64,000 nucleotides of DNA from Halorientalis marina (GCF_023028345.1 NZ_CP095487.1:682001-746000), one strand, 5' to 3'; shown: positions 53,593 through 61,573, counted from the stretch's first letter. The notes: generated by a model not told the origin, from the letters alone. A program made the numbers and translations.

Positions 53593-54006
53593 GTGAATTA
53601 CCTGCTCTGGGCGCTGGGGGCGATGGTGAGCTACTCGTTCGTGTTCCTCTTCGTGAAACTCGCCCAGCGGGAACTCCCGATATTCACGGTCATGTCCATC
53701 GCGATTTTCGTGTTGATGGCGACGACGACGGTCGTGACGGTGGCGACCGGCGAGTGGGACCCGTCTCCACACGCCGGCGTCCACACGCTGTACGCGCTCG
53801 CCGCCGGGTTCGGACTGGCCGGCGCGGTCGTCGGGTACTTCCGTGCGCTCTCGCTCGGGCCGGTCAGTTCGGTCGTCCCCATCTACGGGCTGTTCATCGT
53901 CGGCGGGTCCGTCCTCGGTATCGTCGTGTTGAACGAACCCCTCACGGCCCGGAAGGGGCTCGGCATCGCCTTCGCCGTCTGTAGCGTCTTTCTCATCGCG
54001 ACGTGA
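53593..54006 (+). CDS. half-size EamA/DMT-type transporter
   Basis: 137 aa from GTG 53593 (VNYLLWALGAMVSYSFVFLF). About five hydrophobic helices forming one EamA repeat, ending NEPLTARKGLGIAFAVCSVF, the typical close of the repeat. Full DMT carriers have two repeats. A single one must dimerise, as in SMR-like proteins. Substrate unknown. Its stop overlaps the methyltransferase start (GTGA, 54003-54006). Confidence 0.82.
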   Translation: MNYLLWALGAMVSYSFVFLFVKLAQRELPIFTVMSIAIFVLMATTTVVTVATGEWDPSPHAGVHTLYALAAGFGLAGAVVGYFRALSLGPVSSVVPIYGLFIVGGSVLGIVVLNEPLTARKGLGIAFAVCSVFLIAT

Positions 54007-54839
54007 GCGGCTTCGAACCGCTTTTGCCCGCCGACGTGTCAGGTGTCCCCGTGCGCGAGTTCAGCGCGTCGTACCTGCAACGGACCCGGACGGGGATGTG
54101 GGACGGGGCCCGCGAGGCCCTGTCGGAACTGGCGCTTGACAGCCGCGGGCGGGTCCTCGACGTGGGCTGTGGGACGGGCGAACTGACGGCCGTCCTCCGC
54201 GAGGAGACCGACGCGACGGTCGTCGGGCTGGACGCGAACCGCGACCTGCTCGGCCACGCGACCCCGCCGATCGTCCAGGGTGACGCGCTCTCGCTCCCCT
54301 TCCCGGACGACAGCTTCGACCTCGTCGTCTGTCAGGCCCTGCTCATCAATCTCCCCGACCCGGAGGCTGCGGTGCGGGAGTTCGCTCGCGTCTCCAGCGA
54401 CCGCGTCGCGGCCATCGAGCCGGACAACGGTGCGGTATCGATCACCTCGACCGCCGATCCCGAAGCGAGACTCGCCCGGCGCGCACGGGCGCTCTACCTC
54501 TCGGGGGTCGAGACGGACGTGACTCTCGGGGCGGACGCCGCGGACGTGTTCGCGGACGCCGGACTGGCCGATGTCTCCACGCGCCGGTACGATCACGAAC
54601 GGATCGTCGACCCGCCGTACTCGGAGGCGGCCATCGAGGCCGCCCGGCGGAAGGCCAGCGGTGCCGGGCTCGACGACGACCGCGCGACGATGCTCGCCGG
54701 CGACGCGACCCCGGCCGACCTCGACGACCTCCGCCAGGCCTGGCGTGCGATGGGTCGCGACGTCGTCGAGCAAATGCGCGACGACGACTACTACCGCCGC
54801 GAAGTCGTCCCCTTCTTCGTCACTACGGGCCGCGTCTGA
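54003..54839 (+). CDS. class I SAM-dependent methyltransferase
   Basis: 278 aa from GTG 54003. Motif I VLDVGCGTGELT, motif II acidic D in VVGLDANRDLL, motif III DALSLPFPDDSFDLVVCQAL (UbiE/Methyltransf_11 type). The C-terminal helical part (DRATMLAGDATPADLDDLRQ) is not diagnostic. Substrate unknown. Coupled to the EamA-type gene, so the two may act on the same metabolite. Confidence 0.9.
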   Translation: MSGFEPLLPADVSGVPVREFSASYLQRTRTGMWDGAREALSELALDSRGRVLDVGCGTGELTAVLREETDATVVGLDANRDLLGHATPPIVQGDALSLPFPDDSFDLVVCQALLINLPDPEAAVREFARVSSDRVAAIEPDNGAVSITSTADPEARLARRARALYLSGVETDVTLGADAADVFADAGLADVSTRRYDHERIVDPPYSEAAIEAARRKASGAGLDDDRATMLAGDATPADLDDLRQAWRAMGRDVVEQMRDDDYYRREVVPFFVTTGRV

Positions 54840-54840
54840 C

Positions 54841-54903
54841 GTACCACTTTCCGTATGAAAGTATGACAGATGGCTTATGGTAGAAACATACGAAATATGG
54901 TAC
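54841..54903. repeat. AT-rich inverted repeat after the methyltransferase gene
   Basis: Arms of 17 bp, GTACCACTTTCCGTATG (54841-54857) and CATACGAAATATGGTAC (54887-54903), pair at 14 of 17 positions with a 29-nt spacer. The surrounding 120 bp is far more AT-rich than the window average. It could be a terminator hairpin or a regulator site. Confidence 0.5.
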
Positions 54904-54963
54904 AATTTGTGACGGGAAATTTATGAATTTGCGAACAGCGGGCAGAATCCGTGAACTGCCGAC

Positions 54964-55167
54964 TCAGCCGTTCCTGGGTGTGTCGCGCCGGTCTACCGCG
55001 AGGCTGTATCCGCCGTCTTCTTCCCCTTCGCCATCGTCGCCTTCCGCTCCGTCTTCACCGCCGTCCTCCTCGTCACCGTCCTCGGCAGGCTCGCCACAGC
55101 CGGCGACTCCGGCGAGGCCGACTCCTGCGACAGCCAGCAGCCGTCGCCGTGTGGACGTTCTGACCAT
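54964..55167 (-). CDS. very short Tat lipoprotein with acidic tail
   Basis: 67 aa from ATG 55167 (MVRTSTRRRLLAVAGVGLAG). Twin-arginine RRRLL plus lipobox VAGC, then about 40 residues of Glu/Asp/Gly, with a terminal SLAVDRRDTPRNG. There is no folded domain after the lipobox, so either a genuine micro-lipoprotein or the surviving 5' end of a longer lipoprotein gene. Confidence 0.55.
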   Translation of the reverse strand: MVRTSTRRRLLAVAGVGLAGVAGCGEPAEDGDEEDGGEDGAEGDDGEGEEDGGYSLAVDRRDTPRNG

Positions 55168-55206
55168 ACGTGAGATGCGACGTGAGGGCATATCAACGTG
55201 ACCGCC

Positions 55207-55698
55207 TCACACTCGCTCGGTCGTCACCACGAAGTCCGCGAGGAACTTCTCCCCCCACTCCCGGGCGCCGTCGACACACATCGCCACGTAGTAGGGGATC
55301 GGTTCCGGGTCCGTGAGGCCGCCCTCGCTGGTGGCGATCAGTCGCTCGTCGAGTGCCTTCACCTGCCCCCCATTGTATCCCTCGTAGGTAGAAACTCTGG
55401 TAGCGGGGACATCGACCATCTCGTAGCGGTACTCGCGTTCGCGGTAGCGTTCGTATTCGTCGTCGGGCACGTCCGGGACGAGGACGGCGTTGAGCCGGGC
55501 GTCGGGGTCGGGTTCGACGTTACAGATGGCTTTCTCGCCGTTTTCCCCCTCGCGGTGGGCCGAGACCTTGTTGAACGACCGGCGGTACCCCTCGACCGCC
55601 ACGGGAATCGCTTCGGCGACGGTCTCGGGCGAGAGCGTCGCTTTGAGTTCCTCCGGGTCGAGCAGGCTCCCGTACACGAGGACGCCTCGACTGGTCAC
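55207..55698 (-). CDS. gamma-glutamylcyclotransferase/AIG2-like protein
   Basis: 163 aa from GTG 55698 (TSRGVLVYGSLLDPEELKAT). The YGSLLDP element is the GGCT-fold signature loop, and the second half (VPDDEYERYREREYRYEMVD) carries acidic residues that may include the catalytic Glu. Substrate unknown. It follows the next gene upstream by 22 bp on the same strand, so probably an operon. Confidence 0.78.
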   Translation of the reverse strand: MTSRGVLVYGSLLDPEELKATLSPETVAEAIPVAVEGYRRSFNKVSAHREGENGEKAICNVEPDPDARLNAVLVPDVPDDEYERYREREYRYEMVDVPATRVSTYEGYNGGQVKALDERLIATSEGGLTDPEPIPYYVAMCVDGAREWGEKFLADFVVTTERV

Positions 55699-55720
55699 GG
55701 TCGCCCCCTGTCCGCGTCGG

Positions 55721-56374
55721 TCACACCACGTCCCCCCGAACGGTCGCGCCGGCCTGTTGCGCCCGGTAGGCCTCGACGGTCTCGGCGGCGTCCTCGGCTT
55801 CCTCGGGGTCGAGCCCGAGCATCTCCAGTGCACCGGACAGCAGGGGGAAGGCGAACTCGCTCTCGCGGAGTTTTCTGAAGGCTTCCTCACTGCGTGTCCC
55901 GTCCACCCACAGGCAGGCACCGCGTGGGTCGAGTATCTGCTCGTAGTTGCCCTGGTCGACGGCGGCTTTCAGTCGCTGGGTGACGTTGTCCTCGAAGGAG
56001 GCGTTACAGACCTCCAGGTGAATCGGCTCGTCGTCGTCGACGAGGTGGGCTGCGAGACATTTCTCGGGCGCGGCGTGGCCGTTGGCGTTCGCCCGCAGGT
56101 ACTCGGGGTACTGTGTGGCCCAGTCGGCGTCGACGGTCTTGCCGACCCCCTTGACGCCGTGGGACTCGCGGAACTCGGCCTCGCGGTCGGCTTCCCGCCC
56201 AAACAGCATATCCTTCGTGATGTAGACGTCCAGCCGTTCGACGGGATCCAGCCCGAGCGCCACGTCGCCGTAGACCCACACCTCGCGGACGGGGACCGGC
56301 ATCGGCTCGGACGCGACGGTGTCGACCAGCTCCTCGACGCGAGCGACGGCCGCGTCCCGGTCCAGATCGGTCAT
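55721..56374 (-). CDS. conserved haloarchaeal protein (DUF7095-like)
   Basis: 217 aa from ATG 56374 (MTDLDRDAAVARVEELVDTV). Contains VWVYGDVALGLDPVERLDVY, faintly like a nucleotidyltransferase GS-x-LD strand-loop but without a full motif. A C-terminal helix (EEAEDAAETVEAYRAQQAGA) follows. Family name tentative and function unknown. Downstream partner is the GGCT-like gene. Confidence 0.75.
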   Translation of the reverse strand: MTDLDRDAAVARVEELVDTVASEPMPVPVREVWVYGDVALGLDPVERLDVYITKDMLFGREADREAEFRESHGVKGVGKTVDADWATQYPEYLRANANGHAAPEKCLAAHLVDDDEPIHLEVCNASFEDNVTQRLKAAVDQGNYEQILDPRGACLWVDGTRSEEAFRKLRESEFAFPLLSGALEMLGLDPEEAEDAAETVEAYRAQQAGATVRGDVV

Positions 56375-56475
56375 CGTCCGGGATAGGCGAGCGACGGTGA
56401 AAACGGTTTCCGGTCGGTACCGACTCGCGGAACGGCCGCTATCTAGTTGGGCCCCGAGCGACAACCCACGTCGAC

Positions 56476-57171
56476 GTGAAACGAGAGACCTTCGGCGACG
56501 GCGGGGACAGACTGGTGTTCGTCATGGGCTACGGGAACCGGGCGCGACACGACGGGATTCGGTGGCTCCTCGACCACCTCGTCGAGGCCGGCTACCGCGT
56601 CGACACCTTCGAGATTCCGCGGACCATCACCGACTTCGAGACGGAGTACCTGCGCCCGGTCGAGGCCCACCTCGCCGACCTCGACGAATATCGACTGCTC
56701 TCCCACAGCACCGGTGGCCTCATCACCCGGTACATCGACGACACCGAACCGATCACGCGGACCTACCTCAGCCCGTGGTGGGGGTTCCACGACGACCTGG
56801 ACAATCCCCTGGTTTCGGTGCTGATGAAACTCCCCATCCCGCGACCGATTCTCCCGGCCAGCGCCACGCGCGAGGACCTCGGCGTCCTGGCCTCCGACGA
56901 CTGGCTCGAAGACTCCCCGGACTACGCGGCCCCGACCTTCCTCCGGGAGGCCAACCGCGCCCAGGAGCGGATGCCCCCGTTCGACACCGACGACGCCGTC
57001 TTCTACTGTCCGACGGACTCCATCGTCGGCGTCGACGCCATCGAGACCCAGACACCGGATGTCAACCGCGTCGCCTACGAGGGGGGCCACGAACTGTTCA
57101 ACTCGCGTTCGCGGGACGACCACATCGACACCGTCCTCGCTGCCGTCGACGAGGGCGCCGACGCGCTGTAA
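56476..57171 (+). CDS. alpha/beta hydrolase
   Basis: 231 aa from GTG 56476. Nucleophile elbow LLSHSTGGLIT (serine in the GxSxG position, with S replacing the first G), Asp in CPTDSIVG and His in GGHELFN. Esterase/lipase-like cytosolic enzyme; substrate unknown. Converges on the DUF4442 gene with one base between stops. Confidence 0.85.
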   Translation: MKRETFGDGGDRLVFVMGYGNRARHDGIRWLLDHLVEAGYRVDTFEIPRTITDFETEYLRPVEAHLADLDEYRLLSHSTGGLITRYIDDTEPITRTYLSPWWGFHDDLDNPLVSVLMKLPIPRPILPASATREDLGVLASDDWLEDSPDYAAPTFLREANRAQERMPPFDTDDAVFYCPTDSIVGVDAIETQTPDVNRVAYEGGHELFNSRSRDDHIDTVLAAVDEGADAL

Positions 57172-57172
57172 C

Positions 57173-57640
57173 TCAGGCGCGTTTCCCCTCGTCGGTGCTG
57201 ACATGGACCGTCTTTTCGACGGTCGCGTGGACGACGCCCTCGTCGTCGACGAGATCGATACTGTACTCGCGGTCGATGGCGTCCGTGTCAGTGAGTGCTC
57301 GTCGGATCGCCTCGACTTCTTCGTCGGGAACCGTACAGGTCGCGTAGAGGTCGGACTCGCCGGGCTTTTTGAACCGGATTTCGGCGGCTTTGTCCCAGAC
57401 GACGTAGTCATCGCCGAGCCGGTTGATCAGCATGAGCATGTAGATCGGATCGACGGCACCGTACATCGATCCGCCAAATACCGTGCCGACGTAGTTGCGC
57501 GTCCGCCAGCTGTGGGGGATTCGGACACGGACCTCGGACCAGTCGGGGGCGATGTGCGTGACCCGGCCCCCGGTCCCGCGGTAGGCCGGAAACAGTCGAA
57601 AGGCGAGCTGCCACAGCCGCGCGCGAAATCGGTCGAGCAT
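57173..57640 (-). CDS. DUF4442 hotdog-fold protein
   Basis: 155 aa from ATG 57640 (MLDRFRARLWQLAFRLFPAY). Hotdog features: RTRNYVGTVFGGSMYGAVDP (central helix), VWDKAAEIRFKKPGESDLYA. DUF4442 proteins are thioesterase-like with unknown substrates. The frame continues to 57715 but would overlap the ncsA start, so the shorter start is preferred. Confidence 0.82.
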   Translation of the reverse strand: MLDRFRARLWQLAFRLFPAYRGTGGRVTHIAPDWSEVRVRIPHSWRTRNYVGTVFGGSMYGAVDPIYMLMLINRLGDDYVVWDKAAEIRFKKPGESDLYATCTVPDEEVEAIRRALTDTDAIDREYSIDLVDDEGVVHATVEKTVHVSTDEGKRA

Positions 57641-57714
57641 GCCGGGGCCGAAGCGACCCGCGGGGAAGTACGTTTCCGAAACGGTCAACCGCCCGCGCGG
57701 GCAACGAACGCGCA

Positions 57715-58710
57715 ATGACCTGCGACAAGTGCGGGGCCGACGCGGTGATGCACGCCGCCTACTCCGGCCTGCACCTCTGTGCCGATCACTTCTGTCGCTC
57801 CGTCGAGTCCCGACTGCGCCACCGCGTCCGCGAGGACGCCCTCCTCCCCGACGACGCCACCTCCGAGGACCCGGAGACGTGGCTGATCGGCCTCTCCGGC
57901 GGGAAAGACAGCGTCGTCCTCACGGAAATCCTCCACCACACCTTCGCCGAGGACCCCCGCGTCGAACTCGTCGCCCTCACGATCCACGAGGGCATCGAGG
58001 GCTACCGCGACGAGTCGCTGGACGCCTGTCTCGAACTCACCGACGACCTCGACATCCGCCACGAGGTCGTCACCTACGAGGAGGAGTTCGACCTCCGGAT
58101 GGACGACGTGGTCGAATCCGATCCCGAGAACATGGCCGCCTGTGCCTACTGTGGCGTCTTCCGACGGGACCTCCTCTCGGCGTACGCCGACGAGTACGAC
58201 GCCGACAAACTCCTCACCGGGCACAACCTCGACGACGAGGCCCAGACCGCGCTGATGAACTTCTTCGAGGGCGACGTCGAGCAGATGGCGAAACACTTCG
58301 ACGCCAGCCTCGGCGCCTTCGCGGAGGGGGGCGAGACCCCCGCCCGCGTCCGCGGCACCGACGGCCCCTTCGTCCCCCGCGCCAAGCCCCTGCGGGACGT
58401 GCCCGAGAAGGAGATCGCCCTCTACGCCCAACTCCGGGACCTGCCAGCCCACATCACCGAGTGCCCGCACGCCAGCGAGGCCTACCGCGGCGAGATCCAG
58501 TCGCTCCTCCTCGACATGGAGGAGCGCCATCCCGGGACGCGCCACTCGATCATGGCCGGCTACGAGGACCTCGCCGCCCTCGCCGCTGAGAAGTACCGGA
58601 GCGGCGACCCCGCCGACGGGACCGGCGAGTGCGACCGCTGTGGCGCACCCTCCCGCCGCGAGTTCTGCCGGAAGTGCCAGCTCGTCGAGTCCGTCCACGC
58701 TGCCGACTGA
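57715..58710 (+). CDS. ncsA: tRNA 2-thiolation protein NcsA (TtuA/Ncs6 family)
   Basis: 331 aa. N-terminal zinc finger CDKCGADAVMH...CADHFC, PP-loop LSGGKDSVVL, the catalytic Cys in MAACAYCGVFRR, TGHNLDDEAQT, and a C-terminal zinc finger CDRCGAPSRREFCRKC. Makes 2-thiouridine at U34 of Lys/Glu/Gln tRNAs using sulfur carried by a SAMP thiocarboxylate that UbaA generates. Divergent from the DUF4442 gene. Confidence 0.95.
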   Translation: MTCDKCGADAVMHAAYSGLHLCADHFCRSVESRLRHRVREDALLPDDATSEDPETWLIGLSGGKDSVVLTEILHHTFAEDPRVELVALTIHEGIEGYRDESLDACLELTDDLDIRHEVVTYEEEFDLRMDDVVESDPENMAACAYCGVFRRDLLSAYADEYDADKLLTGHNLDDEAQTALMNFFEGDVEQMAKHFDASLGAFAEGGETPARVRGTDGPFVPRAKPLRDVPEKEIALYAQLRDLPAHITECPHASEAYRGEIQSLLLDMEERHPGTRHSIMAGYEDLAALAAEKYRSGDPADGTGECDRCGAPSRREFCRKCQLVESVHAAD

Positions 58711-58849
58711 CGACCGGGGTCGACGTCCCCCGCAGTCCGCTCGGCGTCTGACGTCCGTCACACGGAAAGCGGACGCTCGGCCGACGTAAACGCGTGTTTT
58801 CACCAGTTTCTGCGAGCGCGAACCGCTGGTCTAACGCGACGGGTTACGA

Positions 58850-58856
58850 AAAAAGC
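58850..58856 (-). terminator. oligo-T terminator after ftsZ2
   Basis: CTTTTTTCG on the minus strand lies about 17 bp past the ftsZ2 stop, a T-tract of the archaeal terminator type. Confidence 0.55.
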
Positions 58857-58872
58857 GAGGTCGTCGGGCCGA

Positions 58873-60081
58873 TCAGTTCGTGCGGATGACGTCGAGTCCG
58901 CCGTTATTGTCGGTCTCGTTCTGGCCGCCGTCGCCCCAGGCGTCACCCTCGCGGGTGTCGACGTTCTCGCTGGCGTCGAACGCCTCGGCGTCGGCGGGGT
59001 CGGCGATCTCGCCGTCGCCGGTGTTCATCGCCTGCTTGGACTTGTCGGCCTGCTTCTGGGCGGTCGGGCCGAGGATCTGAGCGGACTGGACGCCGGTCAT
59101 GATAGCCATGACCCGCACCTTGCCCTTGTACTCCTCCTGGATGCGCGCGCCCCAGATGACGTTGGCGTTTGCCTCCAGGCGGTCGGTGATGTTGCTCGCG
59201 ATGCCCTCGGCTTCGTCGAGGGTGAGGTCGGGGCCGCCGGTGATGTGGACCAGGCCGCCCGAGGCACCGCGGTAGTCCACGTCCAGCAGCGGGTGGTTCA
59301 TCGCGTCCTTGACGACCTCCTCGGTCTTGTTCTTGTCCTGGGTCTCGCCGACGAGCATCACCGCGACGCCGCCCTGGTTCATGATTGCGGACATGTCGGC
59401 GTAGTCCAGGTTGATGAGCGAGGGCTGGGTGATGGTCTCGGAGATGCCTTTGACCGTCTCCGCGATGATCTGGTCCATCACCGAGAAGGCCTTGCCGATG
59501 GGCAGGTTCGGCACGTAATCCAGCAGGCGGTTGTTGTCGAGCACGATGATCGAGTCGGCCTCGTTGCGGAGCCGTTCGAGACCTTCCTCGGCTTTGACCG
59601 TGCGTGCGCGCTCGACGTTGAACGGCGTCGACACCATGCCGACGACGATGGCGCCCTGCTCTTTGGCGATCTTCGAGACCACCGGCGCGGCGCCGGTCCC
59701 GGTCCCGCCACCCATACCGGCGGTGACGAAGACGAGGTCGGCCTCGCCGATGACCTCCTTGATCGTGCCCTGTGCCATCTCGGTGGCGCGCTCGCCCATG
59801 TTGGGGTCGCCACCGGCACCGAGCCCGTTGGTGAGGGACTTCCCGACCAGGATCTTCGTGTCGGCCTCGATCATCTCGAGGTGCTGGCGGTCGGTGTTGA
59901 TGGCGATGGTCTCGGCACCGTCGACGCCGATGTTGTACAGGCGGTTGACCGTGTTGTTGCCGGCACCGCCGGCGCCGACGATGACGATCCGGGGCTCACC
60001 GAACCCCTTCGCGTCCTCGGTGGACTGCTGCTCTTTCTCTTTCTCGTCGTTTTCGAGGGCGGATTTGACCAGGTCCTGCAT
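58873..60081 (-). CDS. ftsZ2: cell division protein FtsZ2
   Basis: 402 aa. Tubulin/FtsZ GTPase: [34 protein letters not shown], tubulin signature GGGTGTG, T7-loop acidic residues in [12 protein letters not shown], then a low-complexity tail after residue 340 ([16 protein letters not shown]...). The N-terminus [20 protein letters not shown] and the cdrS neighbour identify the FtsZ2 paralogue rather than FtsZ1 (which sits by secE). Drives constriction of the Z-ring. GAAGGTG, about 9 nt upstream, is a ribosome-binding site; gap to cdrS is 3 bp. Confidence 0.95.
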   Translation of the reverse strand: MQDLVKSALENDEKEKEQQSTEDAKGFGEPRIVIVGAGGAGNNTVNRLYNIGVDGAETIAINTDRQHLEMIEADTKILVGKSLTNGLGAGGDPNMGERATEMAQGTIKEVIGEADLVFVTAGMGGGTGTGAAPVVSKIAKEQGAIVVGMVSTPFNVERARTVKAEEGLERLRNEADSIIVLDNNRLLDYVPNLPIGKAFSVMDQIIAETVKGISETITQPSLINLDYADMSAIMNQGGVAVMLVGETQDKNKTEEVVKDAMNHPLLDVDYRGASGGLVHITGGPDLTLDEAEGIASNITDRLEANANVIWGARIQEEYKGKVRVMAIMTGVQSAQILGPTAQKQADKSKQAMNTGDGEIADPADAEAFDASENVDTREGDAWGDGGQNETDNNGGLDVIRTN

Positions 60082-60084
60082 GGT

Positions 60085-60267
60085 CTACACCTTCGCCCAG
60101 CTGCGTTTGCGCTTGTCGGAGGACTCGCTGTTGCCCTCGTGCTCGTTTAGCATATTTCGAACAGCCGCGCGAATCGCCTCGCTGCGGTTCGGGTACTCCC
60201 CGGTTTCGACCATCTGTTCGACCTCTTCGATCTGCTGCTTCGGAATCCGTAGTGTCACACGCTCCAT
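60085..60267 (-). CDS. cdrS: CdrS, short ribbon-helix-helix regulator of cell division
   Basis: 60 aa. One RHH fold: beta strand [10 protein letters not shown], then helices [13 protein letters not shown] and [15 protein letters not shown]. In Haloferax and Halobacterium, CdrS is encoded with ftsZ2 and regulates cell-division genes. The same arrangement (cdrS stop 3 bp before ftsZ2) is seen here. Has a leader of about 130 nt from the predicted promoter. Confidence 0.92.
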   Translation of the reverse strand: MERVTLRIPKQQIEEVEQMVETGEYPNRSEAIRAAVRNMLNEHEGNSESSDKRKRSWAKV

Positions 60268-60318
60268 ATTTTTGGTTCCCCTTGGGGTAAGACGACCTGG
60301 GGTGTGTCACCGCGCCCC

Positions 60319-60333
60319 GTGTGTTGTACACAC
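60319..60333. repeat. short palindrome in the cdrS leader
   Basis: GTGTGT-TGT-ACACAC, arms of 6 bp, inside the predicted 5' UTR of cdrS-ftsZ2. It may be a small RNA hairpin or a protein site; weak by itself. Confidence 0.3.
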
Positions 60334-60420
60334 CGGAACCACCAGACAGCGGGTGGATGTTTGCACCACGCCCGGTATGTCATACGAGCCGTCTTACGCA
60401 GGGATTACATCTGACTGTGG

Positions 60421-60431
60421 GATTATAAAAC
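60421..60431 (-). promoter_or_regulatory. TATA box of the cdrS-ftsZ2 operon
   Basis: GTTTTATAATC on the minus strand, the strongest TATA-like element upstream of cdrS. It implies a start site near 60400 and a leader of about 130 nt, unusually long for a haloarchaeal mRNA. Confidence 0.65.
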
Positions 60432-60441
60432 TTTCCCCGTT

Positions 60442-60460
60442 CGTAAGACAGTAGTGTCTT
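60442..60460. promoter_or_regulatory. candidate regulator palindrome upstream of cdrS-ftsZ2
   Basis: CGTAAGACAGTAGTGTCTT contains AAGACA-4nt-TGTCTT, about 15 bp upstream of the TATA box on the transcribed strand. CGTAAGAC recurs inverted at 60391-60398 (GTCTTACG), and GGTAAGAC occurs at 60286-60293. Suits binding of a dimeric RHH protein such as CdrL, encoded just upstream. Confidence 0.5.
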
Positions 60461-60498
60461 AATCGAGTAAACGGTGTTTAACAGGTGTTTACTGCCGG

Positions 60499-61065
60499 CT
60501 ACGGCTGGTCGAGGACGTCCGCGGCTGGGGTCCGGCGGCCACAACCGGGGCAGAAGGCCCAGTCTGACCGGAGTTCGTCCCCGCAATCACAGAACACTCG
60601 CCGGGCGGCCTTTTCCCCGCAATTCGGGCAGTGGACGTGCTCTGGCGACAGTTCTTCACCGCACTGATTACACGTTTTACGCCGGTCGGCGGTCGTGTCT
60701 GACGTCTCGGCGGGTTCGTCAACGTCCGTCTTACGCTCGTCGACGGAAACGTCGTCGTCGGCGGCTGACGCGCCGTCGAGCGAGATGTTTACGTTGACGT
60801 CCTGGGGCTGACGGGGCGTAAACGCGCCGTCGAGCCGGTCCGCGATGATCGCGTCCACACGTTCCGCGACGAGCGCGTCGAGACTCTCGTCGCCGTCCGA
60901 CGAGGGCGTCGACGCCGGCGTGGTCGTGTCGGACGGCTCCCGATCCTCGAGGTAGGACCGGAGTGCATCCCGCATGACCTCGCTTTTGGACGCGTCGAAC
61001 TCCTCGAGTTGCTCGATGAGTTCGTCGTCCGCACGGAACGTGATCTTGCTCATTCGCTCTGTCAT
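60499..61065 (-). CDS. cdrL: CdrL, long ribbon-helix-helix regulator with zinc ribbons
   Basis: 188 aa. N-terminal RHH (SKITFRADDELIEQLEEFDA, then SKSEVMRDALRSYLEDRE), an acidic linker (residues 50-120), and C-terminal double zinc ribbon with CNQCGEEL, CPNCGE, CDCGDEL and CPGCGRR. Known haloarchaeal CdrL controls the cdrS-ftsZ2 operon, which lies directly downstream here. ATG 61053 (MSKITF) is an alternative start 12 bp inside. Confidence 0.9.
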   Translation of the reverse strand: MTERMSKITFRADDELIEQLEEFDASKSEVMRDALRSYLEDREPSDTTTPASTPSSDGDESLDALVAERVDAIIADRLDGAFTPRQPQDVNVNISLDGASAADDDVSVDERKTDVDEPAETSDTTADRRKTCNQCGEELSPEHVHCPNCGEKAARRVFCDCGDELRSDWAFCPGCGRRTPAADVLDQP

Positions 61066-61233
61066 ACACCACGTCTCCCGTCCTACTTCAATCTTCCCGC
61101 CTGTCTGACGCGTGTCGTCGTACCGTCGTCACGGCCTGTTCGGCGGGGTCGGACCACCAGTCGCTCGGAGCGCCGTCCCCCGGTCCGCAATGATAACCGT
61201 TAAGTCCCGCACTCGACCTACTACCTGATGCGA

Positions 61234-61307
61234 CCGCCCTTAGCTCAGACTGGTAGAGCAGTCGACTGTAGATCGACTTGTCCCCCGTTCAAATCGGGGA
61301 GGGCGGA
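61234..61307 (+). tRNA. tRNA-Tyr (GTA anticodon)
   Basis: Full cloverleaf: acceptor CCGCCCT pairs perfectly with AGGGCGG, D-stem GCTC/GAGC, anticodon stem GTCGA/TCGAC around loop CTGTAGA (GTA at 61268-61270), T-stem CCCCG/CGGGG with loop TTCAAAT, and discriminator A. No intron and CCA not encoded. CCGTTAAG near 61197 is a plausible TATA box. Confidence 0.95.
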
Positions 61308-61308
61308 T
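61287..61308 (+). repeat. direct repeat, copy 1 (3' end of tRNA-Tyr)
   Basis: 22 bp from the T-stem G through the discriminator A and one further T, repeated exactly at 61388-61409. Attachment-site-like arrangement. Confidence 0.75.
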
Positions 61309-61331
61309 GAACGCAGTGAAGCCGACCGAGC

Positions 61332-61351
61332 CGATTCGAGCCTGGAAGTCG
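61332..61351 (+). repeat. second direct-repeat family downstream of tRNA-Tyr
   Basis: CGATTCGAGCCTGGAAGTCG recurs at 61455-61474 with one change (C for T at position 12). Together with the tRNA 3'-end copies it shows that this 180-bp stretch has a duplicated, mosaic structure. Confidence 0.6.
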
Positions 61352-61387
61352 AAGCGGCCGAGCGAAGCGAGGCCGTCGCCTTCCTCA

Positions 61388-61409
61388 GTTCAAATCGGGG
61401 AGGGCGGAT
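61388..61409 (+). repeat. direct repeat, copy 2 (displaced tRNA-Tyr 3' end)
   Basis: Exact 22-bp copy of the tRNA-Tyr 3' end, 101 bp downstream, with no tRNA body in front of it. It is followed by a run of six T. Typical of the footprint left by tRNA-targeting integrative elements. Confidence 0.75.
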
Positions 61410-61573
61410 TTTTTCCTGCAACCGAATACGAGCGGTGAGAACTCTCTCCCGACACGATTCGAGCCCGGAAGTCGCGCGCGATGAAACGACTGTCCCACAC
61501 CGCCCGAGAGGGTGCGGTGACCGATAGTGAGTAGCGAGACTGGCGCACGTTCACGGCCCGGGGCCGCCGGCTC

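Noticed and set aside
54923..55201. Ser/Pro-rich open frame on + overlapping the small lipoprotein gene
   Set aside because: Runs of Ser/Pro are the antisense image of the Glu/Gly tail codons; the minus strand has a proper Tat lipobox.
61287..61474. Repeats near tRNA-Tyr considered as a small CRISPR array
   Set aside because: Only two copies of each repeat, unequal spacing, one repeat is part of a tRNA, and no cas genes are in the window.
61228..61527. 99-codon frame running through tRNA-Tyr and its duplicated end
   Set aside because: It crosses a perfect tRNA cloverleaf, so coding use is very unlikely.
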